Positions 42,005 to 53,682 of a stretch of DNA of 64,000 bases are shown here, piece by piece; positions within the stretch are counted from its first letter, which is position 1; every line of letters begins with the position of its first letter. The translations under genes were made by a program, and so were the position numbers. The notes beneath the pieces were generated by a model, which saw nothing but the letters and a program-made list of their open reading frames with translations, searched no databases and was not told the DNA's origin. The stretch is from Cladocopium goreaui. Taxonomy: Eukaryota; Sar; Dinophyceae; Suessiales; Symbiodiniaceae. The DNA lies in the NCBI GenBank assembly GCA_947184155.2, contig CAMXCT020001087.1, forward strand, positions 109,501 through 173,500. The letters run 5' to 3'.

Positions 42005-45000
42005 GAGCTTTTCTAGTGGCTTCAGAAAGCAACGTTAGGCACTAGCCTGCCTCCAAATGCCTCGCGGCGCCCTTGCCACGCTTTCCAAGAGCTTTTCTAA
42101 TGGCTTCAGAAAGCAACGTTAGGCACTAGCCTGCCTCCAAATGCTTCGCGACGCCCTTGCGAAAGGCTGTTGCTGCATTCTGGGGGCAGTAGCCTGGCTT
42201 GAGGCTTTTGCGGCATTCTGGGCGCTTTCCAAGAGCTTTTCTAGTGGCTTCAGAAAGCAACGTTAGGCACTAGCCTGCCTCCAAATGCCTCACGGCGCCC
42301 TTGCCACGCTTTCCTGGAAATTTTCTCAAAGCAACGTTAAGCACCAGGCTGCCCCGAAACGTGTCCCGGCGCCCTTGGCGGCCCAGCAGCGTGTCCTTTG
42401 GCGACCTGCCGGGCGCTTTCCTGGAGATTCTTTTCTGGTTTCAGAAAGCAACGTTAAGCACTAGGCTGCACCGAAACGTGTCCCGGCGCCCTTGGCGGCC
42501 CACCAGCGTCTCCTTTGGCGACCTGCCGGGCGCTTTCCTGGAGATTTTCTTCTGGTTTCAGAAAGCAACGTTAGGCACTAGGCTGCACCGAAACGTGTCC
42601 CGGCGCCCTTGGCGGCCCAGCAGCGTCTCTTTTGGCCACCTGCCGGGCGCTTTCCTGGAGATTTTCTTCTGGTTTCAGAAAGCAACGTTAGGCACTAGGC
42701 TGCACCGAAACGTGTCCCGGCGCCCTTGGCGGCCCAGCAGCGTGTCTTTTGGCGACCTGCCGGGCGCTTTCCTGGAGATTTTCTTCTGGTTTCAGAAAGC
42801 AACGTTAGGCACTAGGCTGCACCGAAACGTGCCCCGGCGCCCTTGGCGGGCGGCCCAGCAGCGTGTCTTTTGGCGACCTGCCGGGCGCTTTCCTGGAGAT
42901 TTTCTTCTGGTTTCAGAAAGCAACGTTAGGCACTAGGCTGCACCGAAACGTGCCCCGGCGCCCTTGGCGGCCCAGCAGCGTGTCTTTGGCGACCTGCCGG
43001 GCGCTTTCCTGGAGATTTTCTCTGTTTCAAGAAATCACGTTAGGCAACTAGGCTGCTTTCAGATTCTTTTCTGGTTTCAGAAAGCAACGTTAAGCACTAG
43101 GCTGCACCGAAATGTGTCCCGGCGCCCTTGGCGGCCCACCAGCGTCTCCTTTGGCGACCTGCCGGGCGCTTTCCTGGTCGTATGCACAAACGAGAAGATT
43201 TTCTTCTGATTTCAGAAAGCAACGTTAGGCACTAGGCTGCACCGAAACGTGTCCCGGCGCCCTTCGCGGCCCAGCAGGATTTTCTTCTGGTTTCAGAAAG
43301 CAACGTTAGGCACTCGGCTGCGCCGAAACGTGTCCCGGCGCCCTTGGCGGCCCAGCAGCGTGTCTTTTGGCGACCTGCCGGGCGCTTTCCTGGAGATTTT
43401 CTTCTGGTTTCAGAAAGCAACGTTAGGCACTAGGCTGCACCGAAACGTGCCCCGGCGCCCTTGGCGGCCCAGCAGCGTGTCCTTTGGCGACCTGCCGGGC
43501 GCTTACCTAGAGATTTTCTTCTGGTTTCAGAAAGCAACGTTAGGCACTAGGCTGCACCGAAACGTGCCCCGGCGCCCTTGGCGGCCCAGCAGCGCGTCCT
43601 TTGGCGACCTGCCGGGCGCTTTCCTGGAGATTTTCTTCTGGTTTCAGAAAGCAACGTTAGGCACTAGGCTGCACCGAAACGTGCCCCGGCGCCCTTGGCG
43701 GCCCAGCAGCGCGTCCTTTGGCGACCTGCCGGGCGCTTTCCTGGAGATTTTCTTCTGGTTTCAGAAAGCAACGTTAGGCACTAGGCTGCACCGAAACGTG
43801 CCCCGGCGCCCTTGGCGGCCCAGCAGCGTCTCTTTTCGCCACCTGCCGGGCGCTTTCCTGGAGATTTTCTTCTGGTTTCAGAAAGCAACGTTAGGCACTA
43901 GGCTGCACCGAAACGTGCCCGTACGGCGCCCTTGGCGGCCCAGCAAGCGCGTCTTATGGCGACCTGACCGGGCCTTTTCCTGGGAGGATTTTCTTTTGGT
44001 TCAGAAAGCAACGTTAGGCACTAGCGTCTCTTTTTGGCCAGTGCCGGGCGCTTTCCTGGAGATTTTTTTCTGGTTTCAGACAGCAACGTTAGGCACTAGG
44101 CTGCACCGAAACGTGTCCCGGCGCCCTTGGCGGCCCAGCAGCGTGTCCTTTGGCGACCTGCCGGGCGCTTTCCTGGAAATTTTCTTCTCGTTTCAGAAAG
44201 CAAACGTTAGGCCCTAGGCTGCACCTGAAACGTGCCCGCGGCGCCTTTGGTCGGCCCAGCAGCGTGGTCTTTTGGGACCTGCCGGCGCTTTCCTGGAGAT
44301 TTTCTTCTGGTTTCAGAAAGCAACGTTAGGCACTAGGCTGCACCGAAACGTGTCCCGGCGTCCTTGGCGGCCCAGCAGCGTGTTCTTTGGCGACCTGCCG
44401 GGCGCTTTCCAGGAGATTTTCTTCTGGTTTCAGAAAGCAACGTTAGGCACTAGGCTGCACCGAAACGTGTCCCGGCGCCTTTGGCGGCCCAGCAGCGTCT
44501 CTTTTGGCCACCTGCCGGGCGCTTTCCTGGAGATTTTCTTCTGGTTTCAGAAAGCAACGTTAGGCACTAGGCTGCACCGAAACGTGTCCCGGCACCCTTG
44601 GCGGCCCAGCAGCGTGTCTTTTGGCGACCTGCCGGGCGCTTTCCTGGAGATTTTCTTCTGGTTTCAGAAGGCAACGTTAGGCACTAGGCTGCACCGAAAC
44701 GTGCCCCGGCGCCCTTGGCGGCCCAGCAGCGTGTCCTTTGGCGACCTGCCGGGCGCTGGAAAGCAACGTTAGCACCAGGCTGCCCCGAAACGTGTCCCGG
44801 CGCCCTTGGCGGCCCAGCAGCGTGTCTTTTGGCGACCTGCCGGGCGCTTTCCTGGAGATTCTTTTCTGGTTTCAGAAAGCAACGTTAAGCACTAGGCTGC
44901 ACCGAAACGTGCCCCGGCGCCCTTGGCGGCCCAGCAGCGTGTCTTTTGGCGACCTGCCGGGCGCTTTCCTGGAGATTTTCTTCTGGTTTCAGAAAGCAAC

Positions 45001-45490
45001 GTTAGGCACTAGGCTGCACCGAAACGTGTCCCGGCGCCCTTGGCGGCCCAGCAGCGTGTCTTTTGGCGACCTGCCGGGCGCTTTCCTGGAGATTTTCTTC
45101 TGGTTTCAGAAAGCAACGTTAGGCACTAGGCTGCACCGAAACGTGCCCCGGCGCCCTTGGCGGCCCAGCAGCGTGTCTTTTGGCGACCTGCCGGGCGCTT
45201 TCCTGGAGATTTTCTTCTGGTTTCAGAAAGCAACGTTAGGCACTAGGCTGCACCGAAACGTGTCCCGGCGCCCTTGGCGGCCCAGCAGCGTCTCTTTTGG
45301 CCACCTGCCGGGCGCTTTCCTGGAGATTTTCTTCTGGTTTCAGAAAGCAACGTTAGGCACTAGGCTGCACCGAAACGTGCCCCGGCGCCTTTGGCGGCCC
45401 AGCAGCGTGTCTTTTGGCGACCTGCCGGGCGCTTTCCTGGAGATTTTCTTCTGGTTTCAGAAAGCAACGTTAGGCACTAGGCTGCACCGA
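42005..45490 (+). repeat. Tandem array TR2, 117-bp unit, about 29 copies
   Basis: The unit begins GGCACTAGGCTGCACCGAAA, continues CGGCGCCCTTGGCGGCCCAG and CTGGTTTCAGAAAGCAACGT, and is 117 bp = 39 codons. The plus strand is therefore open over many units (322 residues at 43249-44217; 252 at 44738-45496), giving GTRLHRNVSRRPWRPSSVSF then GDLPGAFLEIFFWFQKATL. Frame is broken at indel-bearing units near 43020-43200, 43920-44040 and 44200-44280. The first copies (42005-42300) are a diverged form (GCCTGCCTCCAAATGCCTCG). Most central copies differ at only 1-5 positions, such as GTGTCC/GTGCCC and GCGTGTCTTTT/GCGTCTCTTTT. Translation is not shown. Confidence 0.92.
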
Positions 45491-45784
45491 ATTTGAATTG
45501 ACCCCACGGCAGAAAAAACTTGCGGGAACATGCCTGTCCTCAACTTTTGCAGTGACTGAAGGTAAAGCGGATTGGGCTTGGCATATTGCGTTCTTCAAGA
45601 TGTGGAAGTACTATTGGAAATCAGAAAGATGTAGAAAGATCATTGTTTCAACATGTAAATTCTTGGTTCCTGGATAGTGGTTCCTCGCTGGAATTTTGGT
45701 TCCGGTGGTTCCAGGAACTGAGGCCTGGTTACTTGGGAGAGAGGGTCGCAGGAGTGCTTGGGTATTATATATTATATTCGACTA

Positions 45785-46540
45785 TATCAATTATCCGCCG
45801 ACCCCGCTTGCAGCAGCGGGAGCGCGTCAGAGGAGGAATTACCAGTCATTACAAGCAGCTAGGGCAAGAAGCAATAAAACAAGAAACAAGAAGCAAGAAG
45901 CAAGAAGCGGTTACAGGCAACAAGCGGCAAGAAGCAAGAAACTAGAAGCCAGGAAGCAACAAGCCGCTGGAAGACAGGTCAGAAAGCTCATTTTCTTGTC
46001 GATTCAGAAAGTTAGGCAGGCGGCTGGAAGACAGCTCAGAGAGCTAGTTTTCTTGTTAGGCAGTCAGAGCCGTGGCCCGCAGGCCCGGTCCGTCCCTCAA
46101 AGCCCTGCTTCTCCTGCAGCGGTTCAATTCGAAGTCCACCTTTTGTTTCGTGGGATTGCGACGTAACTTATATTATATTATATTCTATTCTATTCTGTTA
46201 TATATTATATTAGAATATATCAATTATCCGCCGACCCCGCTTGCAGCAGCGGGAGCGCGTCAGAGGAGGAATTACCAGCAGCAAGGGCCAAGAAGTCATT
46301 ACAAGCAGCTAGGGCAAGAAGCAAGAAAACAAGAAAGAAGAAGCAAGAAGCAACAAGCAATTACAGGCAACAAGCGGCAAGAAGCAAGAAACAAGAAGCC
46401 AGGAAGCGACAAGTGGCTGGAAGACAGGTCAGAGAGCTAGTTTTCTTGTCGATTCAAAAAGCAACGTTAGGCAGGCGGCTGGAACACAGCTCAGAGAGCT
46501 AGTTTTCTTGTAGGTTCAGAAAGCAACATTAGGCATGCTT
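45785..46540. repeat. Two-copy ~430-bp duplication with GAAGCAAGAAGCA tracts
   Basis: TATCAATTATCCGCCGACCC at about 45786 recurs at 46217, followed in both by GGGAGCGCGTCAGAGGAGGA, AAGCAGCTAGGGCAAGAAGC, purine-rich (AAGCAAGAA)n and GGCTGGAAGACAGSTCAGAG. The second copy has an extra AGCAAGGGCCAAGAAG. Confidence 0.85.
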
Positions 46541-46689
46541 CTCCAGGGGTCGGCGGCAGAGGGCGTAGCCCTTTAAATAATCATCTTACCCGTAGCCGTC
46601 GGCCTAAAGTCTTGGCTGGCGAGTGGGAATCCGAAAATTGGAGATCAAAAACTACCTTAGGATTCCCTATGATTCCCTCCTTAGAAGAT

Positions 46690-46893
46690 GTACATATTCA
46701 AGGAAATTGAGCATTTAATCGAGAAAGCGCCTTGGGACCAACCATCAAGGTGGGCCCCCCAGACCCGGCTCGGCGAGATTCAAGTTAATCATGCGCTCCA
46801 AGCAGGGTGCGACCACCGCTTTCAGGTTCAAAGCCGACCTGCAAAGCTGTGCTTCTTTGTGACAGCCAAAAAAAAGATAAGCCAAGTGATAGC
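46690..46893. other. Exon-like stretch, strand uncertain
   Basis: Plus reads YIFKEIEHLIEKAPWDQPSR then WAPQTRLGEIQVNHALQAGC; minus reads KEAQLCRSALNLKAVVAPCL. Runs to the family B element at 46894. Confidence 0.35.
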
Positions 46894-46997
46894 TACCCTC
46901 TGGTGAACTAACATAGCAATGGAAAATCACCATTTTTAATGGGAAAATCCACTATAAATGGCCATTTTCCATTGCTATGTTAGTTCACCAGAGGGTA
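46894..46997. mobile_element. Inverted-repeat element, family B (near-perfect palindrome)
   Basis: TACCCTCTGGTGAACTAACA and TGTTAGTTCACCAGAGGGTA match exactly, and the palindrome extends to GCAATGGAAAATC / GATTTTCCATTGC, leaving only about 35 bp of loop. Confidence 0.92.
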
Positions 46998-47082
46998 TCA
47001 AGAAATCCCTGGTTCACCTGAACTCACTTTTTTGGGAAGCACATATAAGCACATTGTCGTTCAGACGGGGATCATCCCACGG
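46998..47082 (+). CDS. Possible exon downstream of a family B element
   Basis: After the element's CACCAG end the plus strand reads GYQEIPGSPELTFLGSTYKH then IVVQTGIIPRM, and meets a good donor, ACGGATG|GTAAGAGG. Joining to the plus frame upstream through the element gives a TGA, so the link is not supported. Confidence 0.35.
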
Positions 47083-47564
47083 ATGGTAAGAGGTTACCGT
47101 AACTGCGCTTATATGAACTACTTACAGTGTGCGTATATGTTATATACATATTATATGTATATTACTATATATATATATATTGTATATATGTACATAATCA
47201 TAAATATGGGAGCATTTTCTCTATCAATTTCTCTATCTACATACTTATCCCATACGTTTTCCGCTGTGGACTTGTCCTTGGATAACTCACGACTCACGAT
47301 CACCAGAGCAGTCAGAGGACGCTTCTTGAAGCCACTCTTCAGCATGCTGATCACTCAAATGTACCAGCATCACATTGCCCTGGGCAACAAAATCCAATCA
47401 TCTGGAAATGGATAGAGATGTGCATTGAAGGATGATGAAATATCATGAATCATGACATATGATGAATATGATGAAATAATGTGTGTTTAAACTTGGAGTA
47501 CCCACAAACATTGGAGTGCTCCCAATTTGATTATTTAGCATCATTTGCCCTATCAATGTTTTCT

Positions 47565-47735
47565 CCAAGCCAGGTTAGACCAAGTCCCACCGGCATCATT
47601 CCCCGTCACCCTGGGACGGTCATCATCCACTGGGACGGAAAACTCAAAAACAAACTCATGACTTCGGTCCGGAACACGCACTCGCGGAGTAGAGCCCCGC
47701 ATTGCAAAACCTGGATCTGACATAGGTCCAACACA
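47565..47735. other. Exon-like stretch, strand uncertain
   Basis: Plus reads PGTVIIHWDGKLKNKLMTSV, recalling the VVHWDGKxL start of an unnamed eukaryotic repeat-protein family. Minus reads TPRVRVPDRSHEFVFEFSVP. The downstream family signature (VDRLPVL) is not seen, so I do not assign it. Confidence 0.3.
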
Positions 47736-47779
47736 GCAAGGGAACAATGGAAGTAGACGAAAGTGTCAAGCTATCTCGT

Positions 47780-49200
47780 GAAGATGAGTTGGGTATGTGT
47801 TCAAACATCCAGCCATTTGGTTTCCTCTGAAATGGCTACGTTTTCTCCATATGGGAGCTTTGATAGATCCTTGTCAGGGTGTAAATTTGTGGTTAAATGC
47901 ATCATCCGGAATGCTTCCAAATCTGAAAACCAAACACTTGCATTGAAAGCATCAAAACTCATTGATAATGCAGAAGCCCTTTCAATAGAGCATCACCAAC
48001 TTGCAAAAATCAACTGTACATGTACAGAAGTCTAAATCATTCTAAATCACAAGCCGGTGTCCATTGGCCAAGATTCAACTGTGGATACCAAAGAGAAAGC
48101 AGTCGCAAAAAACATCAAAAAACTATGTCACACACCATGGATTGCCCATGGATCGGCTGCTGCGTCGAGCAACTTCACCAATTTTCATCAGCAAACATGC
48201 ATTCTCATCATTCACGACCTTGTCTTTGCCATAGATAAAGTCCTCAGTTTTTTGCCATGTGTTGACAGGAAACCAGGAACCCAAGCGTCGTTCTCAGAAG
48301 TCCACAGCTGGTGACTTCCACAGATAGAACCAAAAAATACCAAAAATACATGCAATGTCTGGCATGGAAATTGTCTTTCAAAACCTAAATTAATGGGGGG
48401 CTAAATATGGGGGGTGGGGCTAAATATGGTAGGATTCTACCAGGGGAACTGACTGCTCTTGGCACCAATCATGGCGGCGTTGGCAAGTTGTTGATTTACA
48501 ATGGAACCATCAGCACACCTGCAATGCACAAAAAGGGACTGTGCCAGCAGAAGGCAACAGAGTTCAAAAAACACATGTTGAAGTCATGCAAGCTGTACCA
48601 AGTACATCCTGTTCTCATGGTATCGGGGAGTCACAGGAATAGCCACTATATGCGAACAAATATCGAAATGAGTACGCCAGACTCAAAATCACTTGTCTAT
48701 TGGGGAGCCAGTGATTTTGGCGTTAAGATTTCAGGTTTCTGTGGAGATAGGCCCGTCGCCAAGGGGAAAGAGCTGCCAAGAAGATTATGTTGTCACCAGT
48801 CAGACTGAGAACTGTGTCTGTGAGCTATACGCCTGGAAGTGGGCTTTACAATTCATAGCTATTCGCCTTGGAACCTCGAGAAATCATTTAAAATTATTTG
48901 ACTTTTTGAAATGACATAGTAATTCCAAGTAAGTTGTGGCTGGCATATTATTCTGATTTGTCACACAAATATTGGCAGCCATGACGAAAACGAAAAAGAG
49001 ATCCTTTCACACCACAATTTTGATCCAAATTTTCATCGAATTTACCGAGGGTACAACTGGTATCGCCAAGCATCCAGCGCAGTTTCAAAGGCTGCATGGC
49101 ACTGCTGCGGAAGCAAGTGAGTCAAGTCGGTACCAGACCCTTCCTGGGTGCCGGGATTCCCAGTGCACTGAGGCCATGATCACTGATGCCAGGTTTTAAT
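47780..49200 (+). CDS. Candidate multi-exon gene, plus strand
   Basis: Several plus-strand open stretches with fair composition: about 47850-48035 (SLSGCKFVVKCIIRNASKSE, KASKLIDNAEALSIEHHQLA), 48055-48310 (STVDTKEKAVAKNIKKLCHT), 48425-48620 (LTALGTNHGGVGKLLIYNGT, EFKKHMLKSCKLYQVHP), 48695-48870 (EPVILALRFQVSVEIGPSPR) and 48990-49200. They are in different frames, so introns would be needed. No domain is recognised; the span is given as one candidate. Confidence 0.3.
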
Positions 49201-49439
49201 CCTCGCATCAGTAGAGGGTACCAAAATATATCACCCGGCAACGTTTTTCATCAATCAACAGAAGGTTTTGAACAATGACCACGCAAGCTACAGAGCAACG
49301 CTGGATTTGCTCAATCTTCCAGCCAAGGAACTCCTGGTATACATGATGGTAGTTGAACATACATTTGCCACAACGATCATGATTGTAGTTCCAAAACTGA
49401 TTGTGGATTGATCAACTCTACTGGTTGAGAAAACCTTCC

Positions 49440-49605
49440 TGAATGGGTCCGCCCATACTGTCCATAACTTTCCACTAGACTTGGCAGGCACTTTGCAATG
49501 ATCAAAAAGGGTCTCTTGTGGTGTCAATTCATGTCTCAAGTGCCTCGATTCAGGTTGTGAACATTCAAGGTACAGCTTGACGGTCTCGTGATGCAGCAAA
49601 ATTGC
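49440..49605 (-). CDS. Possible exon, minus strand
   Basis: Minus reads HHETVKLYLECSQPESRHLR, HELTPQETLFDHCKVPAKSS and GKLWTVWADPFRKVFST. Good composition. A TGCTG-like boundary lies at 49600; no domain. Confidence 0.4.
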
Positions 49606-49839
49606 CTGCCGTATTTATAACTCACGTAACACGATTTAATAAGATATGATGTCCGTTTATGTTCCCCGTGTTGTGTATACTAAAATCATGTACTCTGAAA
49701 TCACATCGGTATACCAAAACGTCTCAATCTTGATAGCCATATCAGCTGATATTAACATCTAAACCGTAGCATGTAATGTGGTAGACCGGTAGACCCTATT
49801 TAATAACCTACCATTTGGGAATGGTTTACACAACCATAT

Positions 49840-50025
49840 ACCCATTGATGGTGATTTGATCACATCTAAATTGCCCCAGCCATTGGTCCCAGCCACATAT
49901 GCAGCATTGAAGGCGGCTGAGAACATGTCGCAGCCTCGAGGACCCTCAGCCAAAATGACCTGAAAATTTGCGCAGTTTTTCCGTTGAGAAATCACAGCCT
50001 CTGGTAATGGGATAAGAAAAGGAGG
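49840..50025 (-). CDS. Possible exon, minus strand
   Basis: Minus reads LPEAVISQRKNCANFQVILA, EGPRGCDMFSAAFNAAYVAG and TNGWGNL. Convincing composition for about 45 residues. It may belong with the 49.5-kb exon. Function unknown. Confidence 0.45.
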
Positions 50026-50234
50026 TTTCATGTGGGATATACATGGATATATACTGGGAACCTGCCAACTTGGGAGACCATCCCAGCAGTGCTTACAACC
50101 ACTTTTGCTGTATTCAAAATGCAACTTTTTCAGCTGAAAAAGCAAAAAAAACACCAAAACGCAGACATGTGAGCAATTGTGAGCATATGAAAATCATTGA
50201 AAATCACTAACTCATATTGGTTTAAAGCCTCAGT

Positions 50235-50345
50235 ACAATTCTCTGCGGCGTCTATACTACATGTTTTGCTGGGTCGACTGGGCCCGGGACCCGGTGCAAG
50301 TGATAGGTCTTGTCTTGGACCCTCACCTGGCGCGCAAGGTGCACA
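50235..50345. other. GC-rich exon-like stretch, strand uncertain
   Basis: Plus reads ASILHVLLGRLGPGPGASDR; minus reads GEGPRQDLSLAPGPGPSRPS. Contains (GGGCCCGGGACCCGG). Confidence 0.25.
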
Positions 50346-51559
50346 ACTGATACGTATCACCTATACTGGTGTATACATATATATATATATAATTATATTA
50401 GATATAATTGCCAATAGAATTGTGTAATAGATTGAATGCCACTGATTTCTGCATTCTATGTGTATCTAGTTGTACTATATAGTTGTACTAATTGTGTGTG
50501 TCATACATGTTCACAAGTATTGCCGCAATTCGACATAGCAGTTTGATGTGTAGTTTGGAGGCGGTCAAGTGTCCAGAACATTGGGACATATGTCGATGTT
50601 CAGCGAATCATCATAGGATGGAACAGCCATCCACACTGTATAACTGGATATTTTTAATGATATTCCCATTTGCCAAGGGCCTTCCAGTCCGCATATTTGC
50701 CCGAAACCCACTCAAAGGCAGCAGGGGCTTGTGGGCCCGTGTACAAATCCTGGCGTGGCAAGGTTGATGGATGATACACAGCTCAACTAGATTGGGTGGC
50801 GTATTTACTGATCTGTCACAGCGCGGAAAACAACTAACAAAAGAACTACAGTAACCATGGCATTTCTGCCAGGTTGCAGTCTGTGTCCAACCTTACATAA
50901 AAGAACATAGAGGATTTGAAGTCACTGAGCTCGCAACGAACCCTGTGTATACAGGAATACTTGAATATTCCAGCCACTAAACAAAAATATTCTCAAGCTA
51001 CATTCGATCATATGATACATATATATATATATATAATATGTGTATATATATGTATATATATATTATATATACAGTATGCGATCTATCTCCAGACCCTGGA
51101 AGCACCGTTTCTTCGCTAGCCCCAGGGCTTGGAGGTTTCCGTTTTGTCATGGGGCTACCTCCAAATCGCTGCAGCGCACCTTCAAGAATCCCATTGGATT
51201 CACGGCTGTTGATTCAGCGGATTCAGCGCTGCCAAAATGGCTACGTTGCGTTTTCGGGCAGCATCAGCCAGTTTTCTGATGTTTCTGGATGAACATATAA
51301 ATTGATGGTTAAATATGGTTAAATACTGGTTCATATGGCGATGAGGATTAAATTTATGTTTTGCAGATGGCAAACAGATTGATTGATTTCTTAGCTGCAT
51401 CGCAATCGGGTATTAAGATGAAAGACCTGACATGTTCAACAAACCACCCTGGCGTCCGTTTTAGGTTCATACAGAAATACAACACCAGGAAAATAAGGAT
51501 TTTCCCAGTGCCTATCACTGGTCGGTAAGTCCTTTTCATCCAGGTGTGCTTCAAGATTG

Positions 51560-51750
51560 GAGTTCCAACAAGTCCCCCACTTCCTGGTATAGAGATTAGC
51601 AACAGCACTCCGTTCCAGTAGCAGAACCTTCTTTGAGGATCCCGTGTTGCTGGGTTTGGTTTGAGATGCGCATCAGTGACTGACACCATTGCAAATTCCT
51701 TCTTATATCTGGATGGCAATATCATATGGAGGTCTTCTGAAACGGTGGTA
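51560..51750 (-). CDS. Possible exon, minus strand
   Basis: Minus reads MILPSRYKKEFAMVSVTDAH, LKPNPATRDPQRRFCYWNGV and LLLISIPGSGGLVGTPI. Fair composition, no domain. Confidence 0.35.
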
Positions 51751-52589
51751 CAGTGGTACCCCCATATCATCCATTTTTATGGGATGTTCCACTATAAACC
51801 ATCCATTTAAGGGGTACCCCATTTCAATTTCAGGAGACCTCCGCATCTAATATATTGTAATATCCAATCTAGTTCACCAACCTAAAAACTTCGGCCCGTT
51901 TAATGGGAGAGTTATCCCTTACAACCCATTAGTGCAGAGGAACAACACACGGCGAATTCTGCCAGTTTTTCGGGCCCCTTCCAGGTCTCCCCGAGATCGA
52001 GGCACCTTCAACATGAGTTCCCGGCATCTGGCTGCATCTGTGCATTTCCTGGCGTGGGCCAAGTGTTGCTCCAAACACCCCAAAAGTGGCTATAATTTAC
52101 CTATCAGTTGGAGATAGTTGGAGAAACCTTGGGAATGTGGAGATTTTTATTTGCAGAGATCTCATAAGTCATAAGATTGTTTCGGAGATCTGTATCATGC
52201 TGTTGTCATATTTGATATATGTTTTTGATATGTTGTTATGGGGATAATTTCTGTTTCGATCTTGGGATCCCATCGTTGGGCATTTCACCATCACAAAATT
52301 GAGAATCTGAACGTGTTTGAACCAGAAAAGACGGGAAGGTGCAACCAGCAAGGCTATGGATTATGTATGATTATGTACGTATATATATATACCGTATATA
52401 TATATGTATATAATATGTTATCTATATAACCCGCAAAATCATTGCAAAGTGCTGAAAAGGAGCTAATATCCATGATTTGTTTTGCTCAATATCTCCACAT
52501 AACCAGTCAGGGAGTACTCCAACACTTGGGTTTTTCTATGTTTTTTTCGGGATAAGATGAGCAATGGGATGAGCAATGGGATACAATGG

Positions 52590-52735
52590 GACACCAGGGA
52601 ATCAACACCTTCACAGGCACCGGCTCACCATTTTGAGGCTTCACCCACATTCACCAATAAAGATGATCCCAGTTATGGCTGGCCCAAAATAGCGGAAAAA
52701 GTACTTTCAGAAAACCCCAAAATAGAATGTATCAT
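52590..52735 (+). CDS. Possible exon, plus strand
   Basis: Plus reads STPSQAPAHHFEASPTFTNK then DDPSYGWPKIAEKVLSENPK. Pro/Ser-rich then ordinary sequence. No domain. Confidence 0.35.
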
Positions 52736-52784
52736 CAGCAGTTACAACATGTTACAACTGGTGAACTATAATTCTATGGCTATA

Positions 52785-52871
52785 TATGGCTATTAGTTAT
52801 CATCAGTTATGGCATTTACCAGTGGAATGTATACTCCCAAAGAAATAACCAATTATAACTAATAGCCATGG
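52785..52871. mobile_element. Short inverted repeat
   Basis: ATGGCTATTAGTTAT at the left and ATAACTAATAGCCATGG at the right, separated by about 50 bp with TTATGGCATT / AACCAATTAT. Confidence 0.7.
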
Positions 52872-52999
52872 CCATCACTGAAAGCTGTGATCGTCCCAAG
52901 CTGCGAAGCGCAGATGTTTTTCGTCACTGCGAACAAAACTAACATCTATGAACCATCCAATTTCAATTTTAGGGACCTATGAATTTTGACTTGAATCAT

Positions 53000-53680
53000 C
53001 TTGAATCTTCCAATTTTAGGGGGAAAGGGTTTCAGCTAATTTCGACTGAATTTCGACTCAGACCCTAATATTCCCCACGAAATGGCCATTCTCCAAGCCC
53101 CAACCTGGGGAGAACTTCCAGGAAGGGCTGCAGGATTTTGCGCCCCACAACTTCCGCCAGCTCTGCCTGACATATCTTGGACATGATCGTTGGTTCCATC
53201 CAAAATTGATGGATTTCATAGGATCTTATGGGAATTTTTCCATGTATGATGGGATGTAATAGGATCTAATGGGAGCATCATGGAATATACATCCTATTTG
53301 AAGCTGCAGTTGGGGAGATGTGTATACTTTATGGCTGTAACTGTGATACTGTAATAGCCTCCGAAAGTTGGGTTTTGGCGCCCTTTTTTACTATGGTTGT
53401 AAAAAACCGCGCATTTTTGTGCAACTGCACCCCCTAGCAGCCATGTTATGGGGAATCAATCTGGCAACAACTTACCAGTATATATGGGGATGTAAACTAT
53501 TGTAAACTGTTAAACAATTATGAGATGATACTGGGATAATCTAATCCAAAGAAAAATTAAACATGTTAACATGTTCCCTCCAAACCCCACGTTCGCCCAC
53601 ACACGAAGAATACACCCAAACAATATCATATACTTGCCACCAGAGGATGAATGAAAACACTGGCTATACGCAGCGATTCT
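53000..53680. other. No clear gene
   Basis: A GC-rich patch at about 53090-53180 is open on both strands (plus NFQEGLQDFAPHNFRQLCL; minus AGGSCGAQNPAALPGSSPQV). The rest is AT-rich with no recognisable feature. Confidence 0.3.
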
Positions 53681-53682
53681 GA

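Larger units (their letters stand above)
41929..46557. mobile_element. 4.6-kb repeat block with inverted CCGCCGACCCC motif at its ends
   Basis: TATCCGCCGACCCC...GGGAGCGCG occurs at 41931. The same TATCCGCCGACCCCGCTTGC occurs at about 45794 and 46227, and the reverse form GGGGTCGGCGG at 46546. Everything between is the 117-bp array and GAAGCAAGAAGCA-type repeats that share TTCAGAAAGCAACGTTAGGC. The block may be one amplified composite element (inference). Confidence 0.5.

Noticed and set aside
47565-47735. VVHWDGK-type repeat-element protein
   Set aside because: Only the short IIHWDGKL match is present; the following VDRLP signature is missing and the minus strand is equally open.
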